The notes under the pieces were generated by a model. That model had not been told where the DNA came from. It did no database searches and saw only the letters and a program-made list of their open reading frames with translations. A program made the translations under genes and the position numbers. DNA of 64,000 nucleotides from Flagellimonas amphidinii (lineage in GTDB: Bacteria > Bacteroidota > Bacteroidia > Flavobacteriales > Flavobacteriaceae): contig NZ_JABFNN010000031.1 in the NCBI RefSeq assembly GCF_013090115.1, forward strand, positions 124,001-188,000, written 5' to 3'. Below, in pieces: positions 8,624-18,900 of the stretch (within the stretch, counting starts at the first letter, position 1; each line of letters begins with the position of its first letter).

Positions 8624-9820
8624 ATGAAATTACGAACAGTCAACATTTTAATATTCCTGATTTTATTGGGTTCAATAGCTTGCGAACCAGAATATCAATT
8701 TATGTCCATAGATGATACCGAAGGCTGTGATCAGGTCTCAACTACCGATGCATCACATCCAAAAGCAATAACGTTACAAGAAACCTTGGACGAGTATACG
8801 GCTAAGGGAATACCCGGGCTTTCTGTCTTTGTGCAAACCGCAGATGGCCAAGTATGGACTGGTGCATCAGGGTATTCCCGAATTGAGGATAACCTTCCTA
8901 TGACACCCTGTAATAAAATATATACGGCAAGTATCGGAAAAACATTTTGTGCAGTTTCAGTACTTCTATTGGCGCAAGATGGACTGGTGGATTTGGATGA
9001 TGCCATATCACAACATATTCCAGAGGAAATACTGCAGGGATTTACGCATACAGATATCATTACGGTACGTCAGTTGTTGAACCATACTTCTGGACTGACC
9101 AATCTAGATTGGAATACAAAATTCATTTCGGATGTTTTCAATGACCCTTTTGAAATCACCACGGATGACTTGTTGGAATATGAGAGAGGAGAGGGCAGTC
9201 TATTTGAACCAGGTACGGATTTTAACTATTCTTCCACAGGATATGAATTGTTGGCAGCCTTGGTGGAAGCAAAAACAGGAAACCATGCCGCTTTCTATAC
9301 CGAACGCATATTTAAACCCTTGGGACTTACGGAAACTTATTATAAAAATGAAGCTTCATACCCAACACCAACAAGTTTGGTCAATGGCTATTGGGATCGT
9401 TTTGATACGGAACAATTGGAGAATATCTCAGATGTCAATAACCATCTTACCTCCATCTTTACAGGCTCTGACGGATTGATTACCACACCACAAGACCTAT
9501 ACACTTTTTTAAAGGCTATTGGCAACGAAGGTTTTCTTTCGGAAAGTATTAAAACGGAAATGCTGGATTTTGTAACTACTGGTGGTAGTACCTACATAGG
9601 TTATGGGCTTGGACTTTGGCAAATAAAGACAGATTATGGTATAGCTTATGGCCACGACGGTGATGCTATCGGGGCTGGGGCCGATATGTGGTATTTCCCT
9701 GAAAAGGATACATATATCATTGTAGCGACAAACCTTGGCACTGTATTGTCGGACACTAAATTATCCATTTTGTACAATGATGATTTTCTTGATGCCATCC
9801 TTAAAGTAGTTATGGAATAA
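8624..9820 (+). CDS. Serine hydrolase lipoprotein (S12/beta-lactamase family)
   Basis: A 398-residue lipoprotein: lipobox GSIAC with Cys20 as the lipidation site. The single catalytic domain has Ser103-I-G-Lys106 (SxxK), Tyr202-S-Ser204 in the YxN position and His344-D-Gly346 (HxG). This form resembles D-alanyl-D-alanine carboxypeptidases of the R61 type and esterases. The Asn-to-Ser change at motif 2 is seen in other S12 enzymes and need not inactivate it. The next serine hydrolase starts 11 bases downstream, implying cotranscription. Confidence 0.85.
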   Translation: MKLRTVNILIFLILLGSIACEPEYQFMSIDDTEGCDQVSTTDASHPKAITLQETLDEYTAKGIPGLSVFVQTADGQVWTGASGYSRIEDNLPMTPCNKIYTASIGKTFCAVSVLLLAQDGLVDLDDAISQHIPEEILQGFTHTDIITVRQLLNHTSGLTNLDWNTKFISDVFNDPFEITTDDLLEYERGEGSLFEPGTDFNYSSTGYELLAALVEAKTGNHAAFYTERIFKPLGLTETYYKNEASYPTPTSLVNGYWDRFDTEQLENISDVNNHLTSIFTGSDGLITTPQDLYTFLKAIGNEGFLSESIKTEMLDFVTTGGSTYIGYGLGLWQIKTDYGIAYGHDGDAIGAGADMWYFPEKDTYIIVATNLGTVLSDTKLSILYNDDFLDAILKVVME

Positions 9821-9831
9821 AACACAAACAC

Positions 9832-11565
9832 ATGAAATTATATATTAGAATCGCCTTATTTATGCTATGTACTGGCATTTGGGCACAGAGTGAAAACAAA
9901 GAACTTGCCAATTTCCAAAAATCATTTTCCGATTTCGTTTCAAAGAAAATGAAAAAACACCATGTGGTCGGGGCCAACGTAGCAGTTGTTATTGATAATA
10001 AAGTGGTCGTGGATGAAGCCTTTGGTTTTTCGGATGTAAAAAGTGGGTCGAAAACAACTCTTGATACGAAATATCCTATAGGGTCGGTGTCCAAGGTAGT
10101 TGCATCCACGGCGGTTTTAAAACTCTATTCCGATGGACGTATCGATATCGATAGGCCATACACCGATTATGTGCCCGATTTTGAAATGAAGAAACACTTT
10201 TCAGGCCCCATCGATTTTACGGTACGCCATATATTGTCTCATTACGCTGGACTGCCCCGTTTACGGGCCAAAGGATTTTTAAAGAAGAAGCCCTTGCCTT
10301 TGGACAGCCTTTTATCGAATAGCCGCAATGAATATCTCATAGCACCTGCGGGCAAGGTCTATCAGTATTCGGATTGGGGCGTGGATCTATTGGCCCTATT
10401 GGTGCAACGAGTGACAAAAATGCCTTATGGGGAGTTTGTGGTTTCCAATGTGTTTGACCCCTTGGGAATGAAACATTCGGGCTTTGGTCCGGTAGCCACA
10501 AAGGGGTACATAAATGGAAAGGAAACTCCAACCTACGAATACAGTTGGCCAGGGTCCGATGGGGTATATTCCACGGCTTCCGATTTGGGCAAATTGTGCC
10601 AAGTGTATTTTGACAAAAAAGGAAGTGATCACGATTATTTTCTCAAACCTGAAGTTGTAAAGGAAGCCCTTTCCCTTCAATTTGTGGATGCTCCCATGGC
10701 CTATAATACCCAAATTGGCCTAATGTGGGAGATACAACAGTTCAAAGGATTTAAAAGAGTTAAAAAAGCTGGAATCCATGAACCATTCTACACTTATATA
10801 TTTTATATTCCAGAGTATGGAGCCTCGGTAATCGTTTGCAGTAATTCCAATGCTTCCAGCCGACTGCACTGGGAGGTTTGGTCCAAGGCATTTGATTTTT
10901 TATCCAAAAAGTATGGTTTAAAAGGGAGTTTGCCTTCAATAAAGAGGAAGTCCGGAAAAGTGATCTTGACTTCCAATCAAATGAAAGAATTGGGCGGTAC
11001 TTATGGCACTGATCTAGGAATCTTGAACTTGGAACCTGCTGGCAAAAAATTCAATGTAACGCTTGGTATTGATGAGCAAAGAGGAATTGCTACGCCCTAT
11101 GCCGATAATTTGCTTAAATTATCGGTAAAGATGATGGGCATCAAGATTCATGCAATGGACATGTTTTGGGATAAGATTGGGGATGAACTTATTGTAGGGG
11201 AACAATACGAAAGCGGAAGGCGAAATATAGGTGGGTCAAAAATAAGCAATGCCCCAATTCCCGAGTCATGGAAACAGGCGGTTGGCACCTTTAAGGTGGT
11301 CAATTATGATGATGTTGATTATCAAACGATTGACAGGGCCAAGTTGTTCATCAATCAATATGGGATATTGGAATTAAGGGTACATCTTTTATATCCAGCT
11401 GAAACCGAATTTCAATTGGGACTCGCCCCCGTTTCCAAAACGTTGGCCATTATACCAGGCTACAACTTTGATTTTTTTGGTGGGGAAACCATTGAATTGA
11501 TTAAAGGAAAGAATGATTATGAATTGAAATTATCGGGTTATAAACTGCAAAGAATACAGGAATAG
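9832..11565 (+). CDS. Serine hydrolase with C-terminal beta-rich domain
   Basis: A 577-residue exported protein (signal peptide 1-19, ending IWAQ). The catalytic domain at about 30-360 carries Ser85-V-S-Lys88 and Tyr179-S-Asp181 in the YxN position; motif 3 may be the GIHEPF stretch but is atypical. Residues about 375-577 are a separate beta-rich region of the kind found after S12 hydrolase domains (DUF3471-like position). It is the last hydrolase of the cluster, five bases upstream of the LytTR regulator gene, suggesting that the regulator is made with the enzymes. Confidence 0.82.
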   Translation: MKLYIRIALFMLCTGIWAQSENKELANFQKSFSDFVSKKMKKHHVVGANVAVVIDNKVVVDEAFGFSDVKSGSKTTLDTKYPIGSVSKVVASTAVLKLYSDGRIDIDRPYTDYVPDFEMKKHFSGPIDFTVRHILSHYAGLPRLRAKGFLKKKPLPLDSLLSNSRNEYLIAPAGKVYQYSDWGVDLLALLVQRVTKMPYGEFVVSNVFDPLGMKHSGFGPVATKGYINGKETPTYEYSWPGSDGVYSTASDLGKLCQVYFDKKGSDHDYFLKPEVVKEALSLQFVDAPMAYNTQIGLMWEIQQFKGFKRVKKAGIHEPFYTYIFYIPEYGASVIVCSNSNASSRLHWEVWSKAFDFLSKKYGLKGSLPSIKRKSGKVILTSNQMKELGGTYGTDLGILNLEPAGKKFNVTLGIDEQRGIATPYADNLLKLSVKMMGIKIHAMDMFWDKIGDELIVGEQYESGRRNIGGSKISNAPIPESWKQAVGTFKVVNYDDVDYQTIDRAKLFINQYGILELRVHLLYPAETEFQLGLAPVSKTLAIIPGYNFDFFGGETIELIKGKNDYELKLSGYKLQRIQE

Positions 11566-11570
11566 CAGCA

Positions 11571-12407
11571 ATGGGGTTGTCATTTTTAAGATATAAAAAA
11601 AGTGATGGGTTAGGCGCGCAAGAACTACTTTTTAAGTGGCCTTATATCGGGTTGATTACCATTTCCATTACCACCCTCAATTTTTTGATTACCTATAATC
11701 TTCGGCATGCAACCATCTATTATCTGTATTTCTATAGCATTGATTTGGTGACCACCTATTTGATCACTGAATTCTACGCCTTTGGTATCCATGTGTTGAA
11801 CAAAAGGGCCCCCTTGAACGGTGATTTTGTAAAAAGAGTTACCTATCAGTTCACGGTACATACCTTAAGTGTGGTTATTTTTAGCATTCTGATCAATGAA
11901 CTTTTGGATAACATTTTTTTTAAAGGAGAACGACTTTCGCTTTCCTTTGATTTTTATACCCAGGATACGGTAGTGGCACTGGTATTCATATTACTTTTTC
12001 ATTGTCTGTATTTCGGTCTGTATTTGCTGTCGGCCAAAAAATCCCCTTTAGAAGAAAAACCTCGGAAAATCAAAGTGATTCAAGGCATGGCCCATAAGCT
12101 GATTGACCTGAACGATGTTATTTGTATCTATACGGCCTTGGGGAACACCTATGTAGTGGATGGCAATTACAATAGGTTTGTATCCGAAAAAAACTTGGGA
12201 GCGTTCGAAGAACTGGTTTCCCATCGCTTTTTTAGGGCCAATCGGCAGTTTTTGCTCACCATGGCCATTATAGACTCCTATAAAAGTGTAGAAAACGGTA
12301 AAGTGGAAATTTATTTAAATGCAAATAAGATCCCTGATTTTTCTGAAAGCATCTATGTAAGCCGGAGCAAGGCTTCTTCTTTTAGGGCATGGTTAAAGAA
12401 GGGATGA
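11571..12407 (+). CDS. Membrane-bound LytTR DNA-binding regulator
   Basis: A 278-residue protein with four predicted transmembrane segments (about 25-41, 47-73, 93-113, 132-154) followed by a cytoplasmic LytTR DNA-binding domain (about 165-275; markers DVICIYTALGNTYVV, FFRANRQFLL, VSRSKASSFRAWL). It has no receiver domain or partner kinase, so it is a one-component membrane regulator as found in many Bacteroidota. Its position at the 3' end of the serine hydrolase run suggests that it controls this cluster, but I saw no convincing tandem LytTR repeat near it. Confidence 0.85.
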   Translation: MGLSFLRYKKSDGLGAQELLFKWPYIGLITISITTLNFLITYNLRHATIYYLYFYSIDLVTTYLITEFYAFGIHVLNKRAPLNGDFVKRVTYQFTVHTLSVVIFSILINELLDNIFFKGERLSLSFDFYTQDTVVALVFILLFHCLYFGLYLLSAKKSPLEEKPRKIKVIQGMAHKLIDLNDVICIYTALGNTYVVDGNYNRFVSEKNLGAFEELVSHRFFRANRQFLLTMAIIDSYKSVENGKVEIYLNANKIPDFSESIYVSRSKASSFRAWLKKG

Positions 12408-12453
12408 TGTAGGAAAAATAGATAAGCCTTCAAAAAGCTATTGACATTATTGC

Positions 12454-12482
12454 TTGAAAAATTAAAACTATTTATACCTTAG
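12454..12482 (+). promoter_or_regulatory. Candidate Bacteroidota sigma-A promoter
   Basis: TTG at 12454-12456, an 18-base spacer, then TACCTTAG at 12475-12482, one mismatch from the Bacteroidota -7 consensus TAnnTTTG with normal spacing. Transcription would begin near 12489 and run into the terminator at 12633. Confidence 0.45.
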
Positions 12483-12488
12483 CTGAAA

Positions 12489-12665
12489 TATATGGCTTTT
12501 GCTTTAAAAAGTTGTTTTTTATATATCGTGTTCTTATCGGGAATACAGTGAATTAACAGCGCTTAAAATACTGATAAATAGCTTTTTATAACATAAGGGT
12601 TGGTTCTGCCACCCCAACCATACTTTAGTAATAAAAGCACTGTCATTTGGCGGTGCTTTTTTGTT
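12489..12665 (+). ncRNA. Candidate ~170-nt non-coding RNA
   Basis: Bounded by a promoter-like element and a clear terminator with no open reading frame of note. Near the 3' end is a second hairpin, GGTTGG (12598-12603) pairing with CCAACC (12614-12619), just ahead of the terminator stem. I do not recognise a known RNA family. It could instead be a decayed gene or the distal 3' UTR of the LytTR gene. Confidence 0.35.
12633..12665 (+). terminator. Factor-independent terminator
   Basis: AAAAGCAC (12633-12640) pairs perfectly with GTGCTTTT (12653-12660) across a 12-base loop, followed by TTGTTTT. It ends transcription ahead of the giant adhesin gene. Confidence 0.7.
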
Positions 12666-12934
12666 TTATAACGATTTGGTTTTTAAAGAAGGCTTGTCAC
12701 AATATCTTGGTCTAAGTTATATTTTTTAATAGTCAGTCTGCTACAAAAAGTTATTTCATCAAAGAAGGAATACAGAAGAACGATGGATTGACGCTTTAAA
12801 TACCAGTTTTTGCTAGGCTTGACCACAAATATCATCTCTCTTACCAAGCATCTTTTGCATCTAACAACAATTTTCTGGAAATCACGGTTAAAGCTGTTTT
12901 TTTTGTTAAAAACAATTACTATAACCAAACTCTA

Positions 12935-15900
12935 ATGGACCCCATAACTCCCCGATTTGGCAATATTTCACTGAAGTCAGGTTTATTGTTTATACTTATT
13001 TTTGTCTCTTGTTTCGTCAATGCGCAGCTGAGTGATCTCCACTATTTACCACCCTTAAAACAGGGTCAGAATAATGCAGGTATCAGAGACCAAGCAATTT
13101 ATCTATCTACACCTGAACCAACAACATTTACGGTAAATGTGTATCGAGGAACAGATCCTTCGATATATCAATCTTTTAACATATCCAATACTGCTCCTGC
13201 AGTTTGGACTTTAGCTGATGGTGACAACAATATAACTTTGGTGAATAACGCAAATACTGGAGTTGTCCTAACCAATAGTGGATTACGTTTTGAATCGCCC
13301 AGTGGCAATAAATTCTATGTAAACTACAGGGGTAATTCCAGTGCTCAAGCAGCATCATTGACTGCAAAAGGTAGACAGGCTCTAGGTACCGAATTTAAAT
13401 GGGGAGGGGTACCAAACTTGGGGGCACACAACTCAAAATCTAATACTTTGGGTATTATGGCTACCGAAGACAATACCACGGTAACCCTTTCAGGTTATGA
13501 TCCAGATTGTACCTTTAGACAAGGTAATAATCCAGATGCTATAACCGACAATACCTACACCATTACTTTAGATGCTTATGAATCCTTTGTATTTGAGAAC
13601 TATGTGGGAACAAGAAATTTTTCATCACATATTGATGGATGGATTGGAGCTTCGATAGAATCTGACAAGGATATCGTAATCAGTAATGGTTCTATTAACT
13701 TTGGAAGACAAGCAGGCGCTAGCAATCGTGATGCTGGTATTGACCAACCTGTACCGGTAAACCGCTTGGGTAAAGAATATGTTTTTATAAGGGGTAATGG
13801 TAACACCAACGGGTGGACGGAGTTTCCATTAATTATAGCTACTTCGGATGATACCCAAATTTTTGTAAATGGAAGTGCTACTCCTATAGCTACAATAGAC
13901 AATGGGGAGTATTTTGAAATTCCCAATAGCAATTATTCTGCCAATTCGGTAGGGGCAAACATGTTGGTGGAGACCTCAAAAGATGTTTATGCTTATCAGT
14001 GTATGGCCGGGGCAAGCCAAGTGTATACGCAAGGACTGAACTTTGTTGCTCCTGTAAACTGTTTACTTCCTGATTCTATGGATAACATTCCCGATATCCG
14101 AGACATGGCAGGATTGGACGTAACTGGAGGAATGACCATCATTGCGGCGGTTAATACCCCTGATGCAAATGTTGTGGTCAATTATTCAAGTGGCACCCTT
14201 GTCGGTGGAACCGATTTTAATTTTACAGCTGTAGCGGGTAGCGTTGATTGGAAAACTGCATTTATCCCTAACCTTAATGGTGATGTTAGTGTACGATCTA
14301 CCGGCCCCATGGCTGTTGGTTTCTTCGGATACAATGGTGCTAGGGGGGTAGCAGGCTATTTTTCAGGTTTTGATACACTACCAGAAGTGACATTGGCAAT
14401 TAGAGGAGGTAGTGGTTGCTTTGTTGGATCAGAGATTTATGAAGCTACCAACAGTAATTTTGATGCCTTTCAATGGTACGAAAATGGCGTGGCCATCCCT
14501 GGCGCCAATGGCCCAAGTTATTCTCCTCCGGGAGCTGGTGAGTATTTTTTAAGGGGTACCAAAGGACCATGTACCTATGATAGTAATCCTTTGATCGCGT
14601 TATATTGTGACCCCGATGTTTTAGTAGAAAAAACGGTGGACAAATCTGAAATAATGGAAGGTGAAACAGCCACCTTTACCATTAAAGTAACCAATAATGG
14701 TCTTGGGCCATTGACCAATCTTCAGATTACCGATAATATTCCAACTGGTCTGACCTTAACTTCTGCATTTACCATTACAGGAAGCTGGAGTGGAAATACT
14801 TGGAATATTGGAACACTTGATGGTGGTGACACGGCTTTTTTAGAACTTGAGGTTCAGGCAGATGAAATAGATACCCTACCTTTACTCAGTTTAACCAATA
14901 CGGCAACTAATTCACAGGATCAAGTTGATACCAATATTACAGAAGATCAACCCTCAGCACAAATAATCGTTCACAACGATTTTGATAACGATGGTGTCAA
15001 TGACATTACCGATTTAGATGATGACAATGATGGTATTTATGATGATGATGAATGCGATACTTTATTGTTCAATATTGCCAATGGGGATTCTCATAATAGT
15101 AATCTGATTACATTGGACAACTATTTGGTATTTGATGTTTTCAGTTTGGACAACTCATTCAATGTACAAATCAATGGAAGTGATATTGCCGGTGAGATTC
15201 AATTTCAGAATGGTGAACCCGGAAACACGGCATTATTTTTAGATGGAACGGGTTATGGACAAAACGGTAATCCAAATATATGGACAATTAGCGGCTCGCA
15301 TGGCAGTCCTTTGCTTCGCGTGGTTATAAACCAAGCAGGAGAATTTGAACTGTTCGGTACAAGAACCAATAATGGGCCATTAGAGCCCATGGTATTAAAT
15401 ACTCCAGCTAATGCAGTAATTTGGAATGGAGCTGGAACAAATACAATAACAATTGGTCAGGCTGTAGTGGGCCCAACAAATATGCAAGGCACATTGTTGA
15501 CTGCTGGTTGTGATACGGATTCCGATGGCTATCCTGATTCTTTGGATTTGGATAGCGACGGTGATGGATGTAGTGATGCCAATGAGTATTATAAAGATAA
15601 TAGTGCGGACGGTGGTGATGGCGGTGAATATGGTACAGGAGTTCCTGTTGTGGACAGCTCGGATGGTACCGTAAACGCAGCTTCCTATACTGAGGCTCTT
15701 GCTCCAGAAATCGTTTTGGGAAATACTTCAGAAAATCTTGGAGGCACAGATATTAATGGTCAAGGAGTAAGTCTAGGCGAAACTTTCCAATATGTGCTGC
15801 GTTTCCAGAACACCGGGGATGACAATGCTATAAATTATACCATAACGGATATTTTACCTAACAATGTGACCTTGGACAATGTGGATGTATCCAACGCATT

Positions 15901-18900
15901 GGGTACAACACATTCCTATGATTTAAATACCAATACAATTACATTCCAAGTTCCTAACAACTTGGTGGAAATAGGTGATCCTGAATATAGTATTCGCATT
16001 ATAGTGACGATTTCAGGAAATTGTTCTGATTTTGTGGATGCATGCTCATCACAACTGGAAAATGTTGCATATTCCACCTTTCAAGGACAAAACAATCCAA
16101 CCGTATTTACCGATGAGCCTGGTTCGTCCAACTTCGCCTGTAATACTACCCCGGAAGTTGCCAACAATAACATTTTAGATGATTTGGCAAATTGCGGTCA
16201 AGCAAGAACAGTTCAGCTTTGTGGTGATGATGTTGTTTTAACGGCGGGAGCTGGATTCACTACCTATAATTGGGCCTTGGATAACAACGGTAATGGCGAA
16301 ATAGATGGAGCAGATACTGTTCTAAATGATGGGGATCCTGATGGAGACCCAAGTACGTTATTGGTTACAGAAATTGGAAATTACATTGTTGAGAAAATTG
16401 GGGGTGGAAGCTGTCCGGATTTAACAGAATTGATTACAGTAGAACGATTTGGGACAACACAGACAAATCCAATAATCGATTATTTTAATCAAGTTAATGC
16501 AGATACAAATCCAGATAATGATTTGCAAGGAGAAATTGTGACCTGTTCCATTGATGGTGACCTTTTACCAAAGATATTTTTATGTGGTGACAATGATGAG
16601 GCTACAATTCAACTTGGTATAACAGATGCACTGAGTATCGTATGGCAAAGACTCGATGAAGCTAGCTGTTCCGATGCTGGGGACGACTGTGCAAACAAAA
16701 ACAATGCCTGTACTTGGAATGATATCGTTACTCAAGATAATTATACGGTAACAGAGAGCGGAAAATATCGTGTGGTCATCAATTATCAAAATGGATGTTT
16801 CAGTCGTTTCTACTTTAATGTATTCCAAAATACATTGGATATTCTACATACTGCTTCTGATATTCTATGTAGCACTCCAGGGAACATCAGAATTACCAAT
16901 ATTGGAACTAATTATGGGTTTCAGTTGGTTGATGCATCCAACGATAATATTGTTGTGCCATTTTCAGATAACAACGGTCCTAATTTCGATATCACCACAA
17001 GCGGAACATATAAAGTTCAAGTTACACAGCTGAATCCATCAACCAATGACCCAATAGCGGGCAGCTGTATTTTTGAAACAGAAGATATAGGAATCTTGGA
17101 GCGAAACTTCCAAGTGGATTTGAGCACCACGGAAGCTGATTGTAACCAATTAGGTTCCATATCAGTCCAGGCCTTAAACGTGCTCCCGAACTATAGCTAC
17201 GAACTTAGATTGGATGACGGTAGTAATGGAGGTCAAGGGACATTCGTGGACAGTAATGTGGCCACAACCGATAATACCCATACCTTCTCCAATGTGAACC
17301 CAGGAGATTATATCGTGATTACAACCACAGATGATGGTTGTAGCGATACCCAACAAATTACAGTTGATGAAATTCCAGAGTTGTCCCTAGTGGCATTGAC
17401 CACAGAAAATATTACCTGTACTGCCGGAATTGTAACCTTAACTCCAAGTGGCGGTACTCCCAATCCAGATTACCAAATGGCTATCTGGAGCAAGGATGGG
17501 GTTGACTTATATACCGATCCATCAAATGTGCCTGTAACGGCACTTCAGACCAATCCAAATTTCTTGTTTGGATATAGAGGTACACCAACAACCTATTTTC
17601 CAAACGAAGCAGGTGATTATGAATTCATAGTTTTTGATGATAATGGATGTCACAACATTTCCAATAGTGTAAGTATAGATGAACTGGGAGGTTTAAATGT
17701 GTCCGCTTCCGATGGAGGAATTGTCTGTGCTGACTCTGCTACAGCTTCATTAACCGTATCTGTTACGGGAGGTACAGCTCCTTATCAATATAGTTTGGAT
17801 GGTGGAACCAATTATCAAACTGGCGACACTTTTGTGAATCTTGCTGCAGGTTTCTATACCATTACAGTAATGGATTCAAGCGGCAACGGAGGAACAGGTT
17901 GTGTGGAGACCTTGGATTATGAAATCGTACAACCTTTTAGGTTAACAGCTTCTGCAGCAATTGTAGAGGATGCTTCTTGTAGCCCAAGCGGGGCAAGAGT
18001 AAAAATATTGAACGCAAGTGGAGGACAAGCACCTTATGAATATAGTTTTGATGGTGGAAGTAATTTCGACACCAACAATGAAAGAAACTTAATGCCAGGG
18101 AATTACCAGCTAATGGTAAGAGATGCTTTGGGCTGTACCTATGAAATGGATTTATCTGTTCCGAATGTAGTGGCCGACCCAAACTTGACTGCTGCGGTCG
18201 ATTATGCTTGTGATGGTACAGCATCAATTACTGTTGATACCTCCAATACCACTGACTTTACGTATACCTATAGCCTAAATGGTACTGCCAACACTCCGGA
18301 AGACAATAATATTTTCACTAATGTGACGGACGGCACGTATACGGTTACTGTGGGTTACTCAGGCAGCGTTGCGCCTAATCAAAGTACATTGTTCTCTGAA
18401 AGTTTTGGTGCTGGCCCAACTACCCAAATCGCAGAAGTTGGACCGGACTACTGCTACGAACCACAAGATGGTTCAATTGTAGCCTGTAATAGAGGACCTG
18501 CGGGAATTTTGGTGAACGGAGAGTACACGGTGACCAACTTAGTAACAAATGCATTAAACCTCACCACTTTGACCAATCCGCAAGATCATACCGGTCTTAC
18601 AGATGGAAGATTTTTGGCCATTGATGTTAGTACGTTTTCTGATACAGGTTCAACAGTATTGAACTCAGTACTATGGCGTAAAGAGAATATTGAAGTATTG
18701 CCAAATGAAGAAGTTACATTAAGTTTTTGGGCTTATAACCTGATGAATGTTACCGGCTCTGGAAATAATCCTGAAGTTCTTGTAGAAGTTTTGGACAATA
18801 CAGGTGCTGTAATTCATAGTGAAGTAGCTCCGGAAATTCCAAAAAACACCGGAGATACAGACTGGTATAATCGCACAATTACATTTGATCCAGGCGTAAA

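Larger units (their letters stand above)
12408..12934. other. 527-base gene-less region before the giant gene
   Basis: No coding sequence is supported; short frames on the - strand lack family features. The first half contains a plausible promoter (12454-12482) and a factor-independent terminator (12633-12665) that together delimit a candidate ~170-nt RNA. The second half (about 12670-12934) is AT-rich leader sequence for the giant gene with no clear promoter match. Confidence 0.6.

Noticed and set aside
12598..12620. GGTTGG...CCAACCA suggesting a tRNA 3' end
   Set aside because: No T-loop consensus (TTCRA) and no matching 5' half, anticodon arm or D arm upstream.
12683..12928. 81-codon frame on the - strand upstream of the giant gene
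   Set aside because: AT-rich, no domain or signal features, and it lies in the leader of a strongly supported + strand gene.
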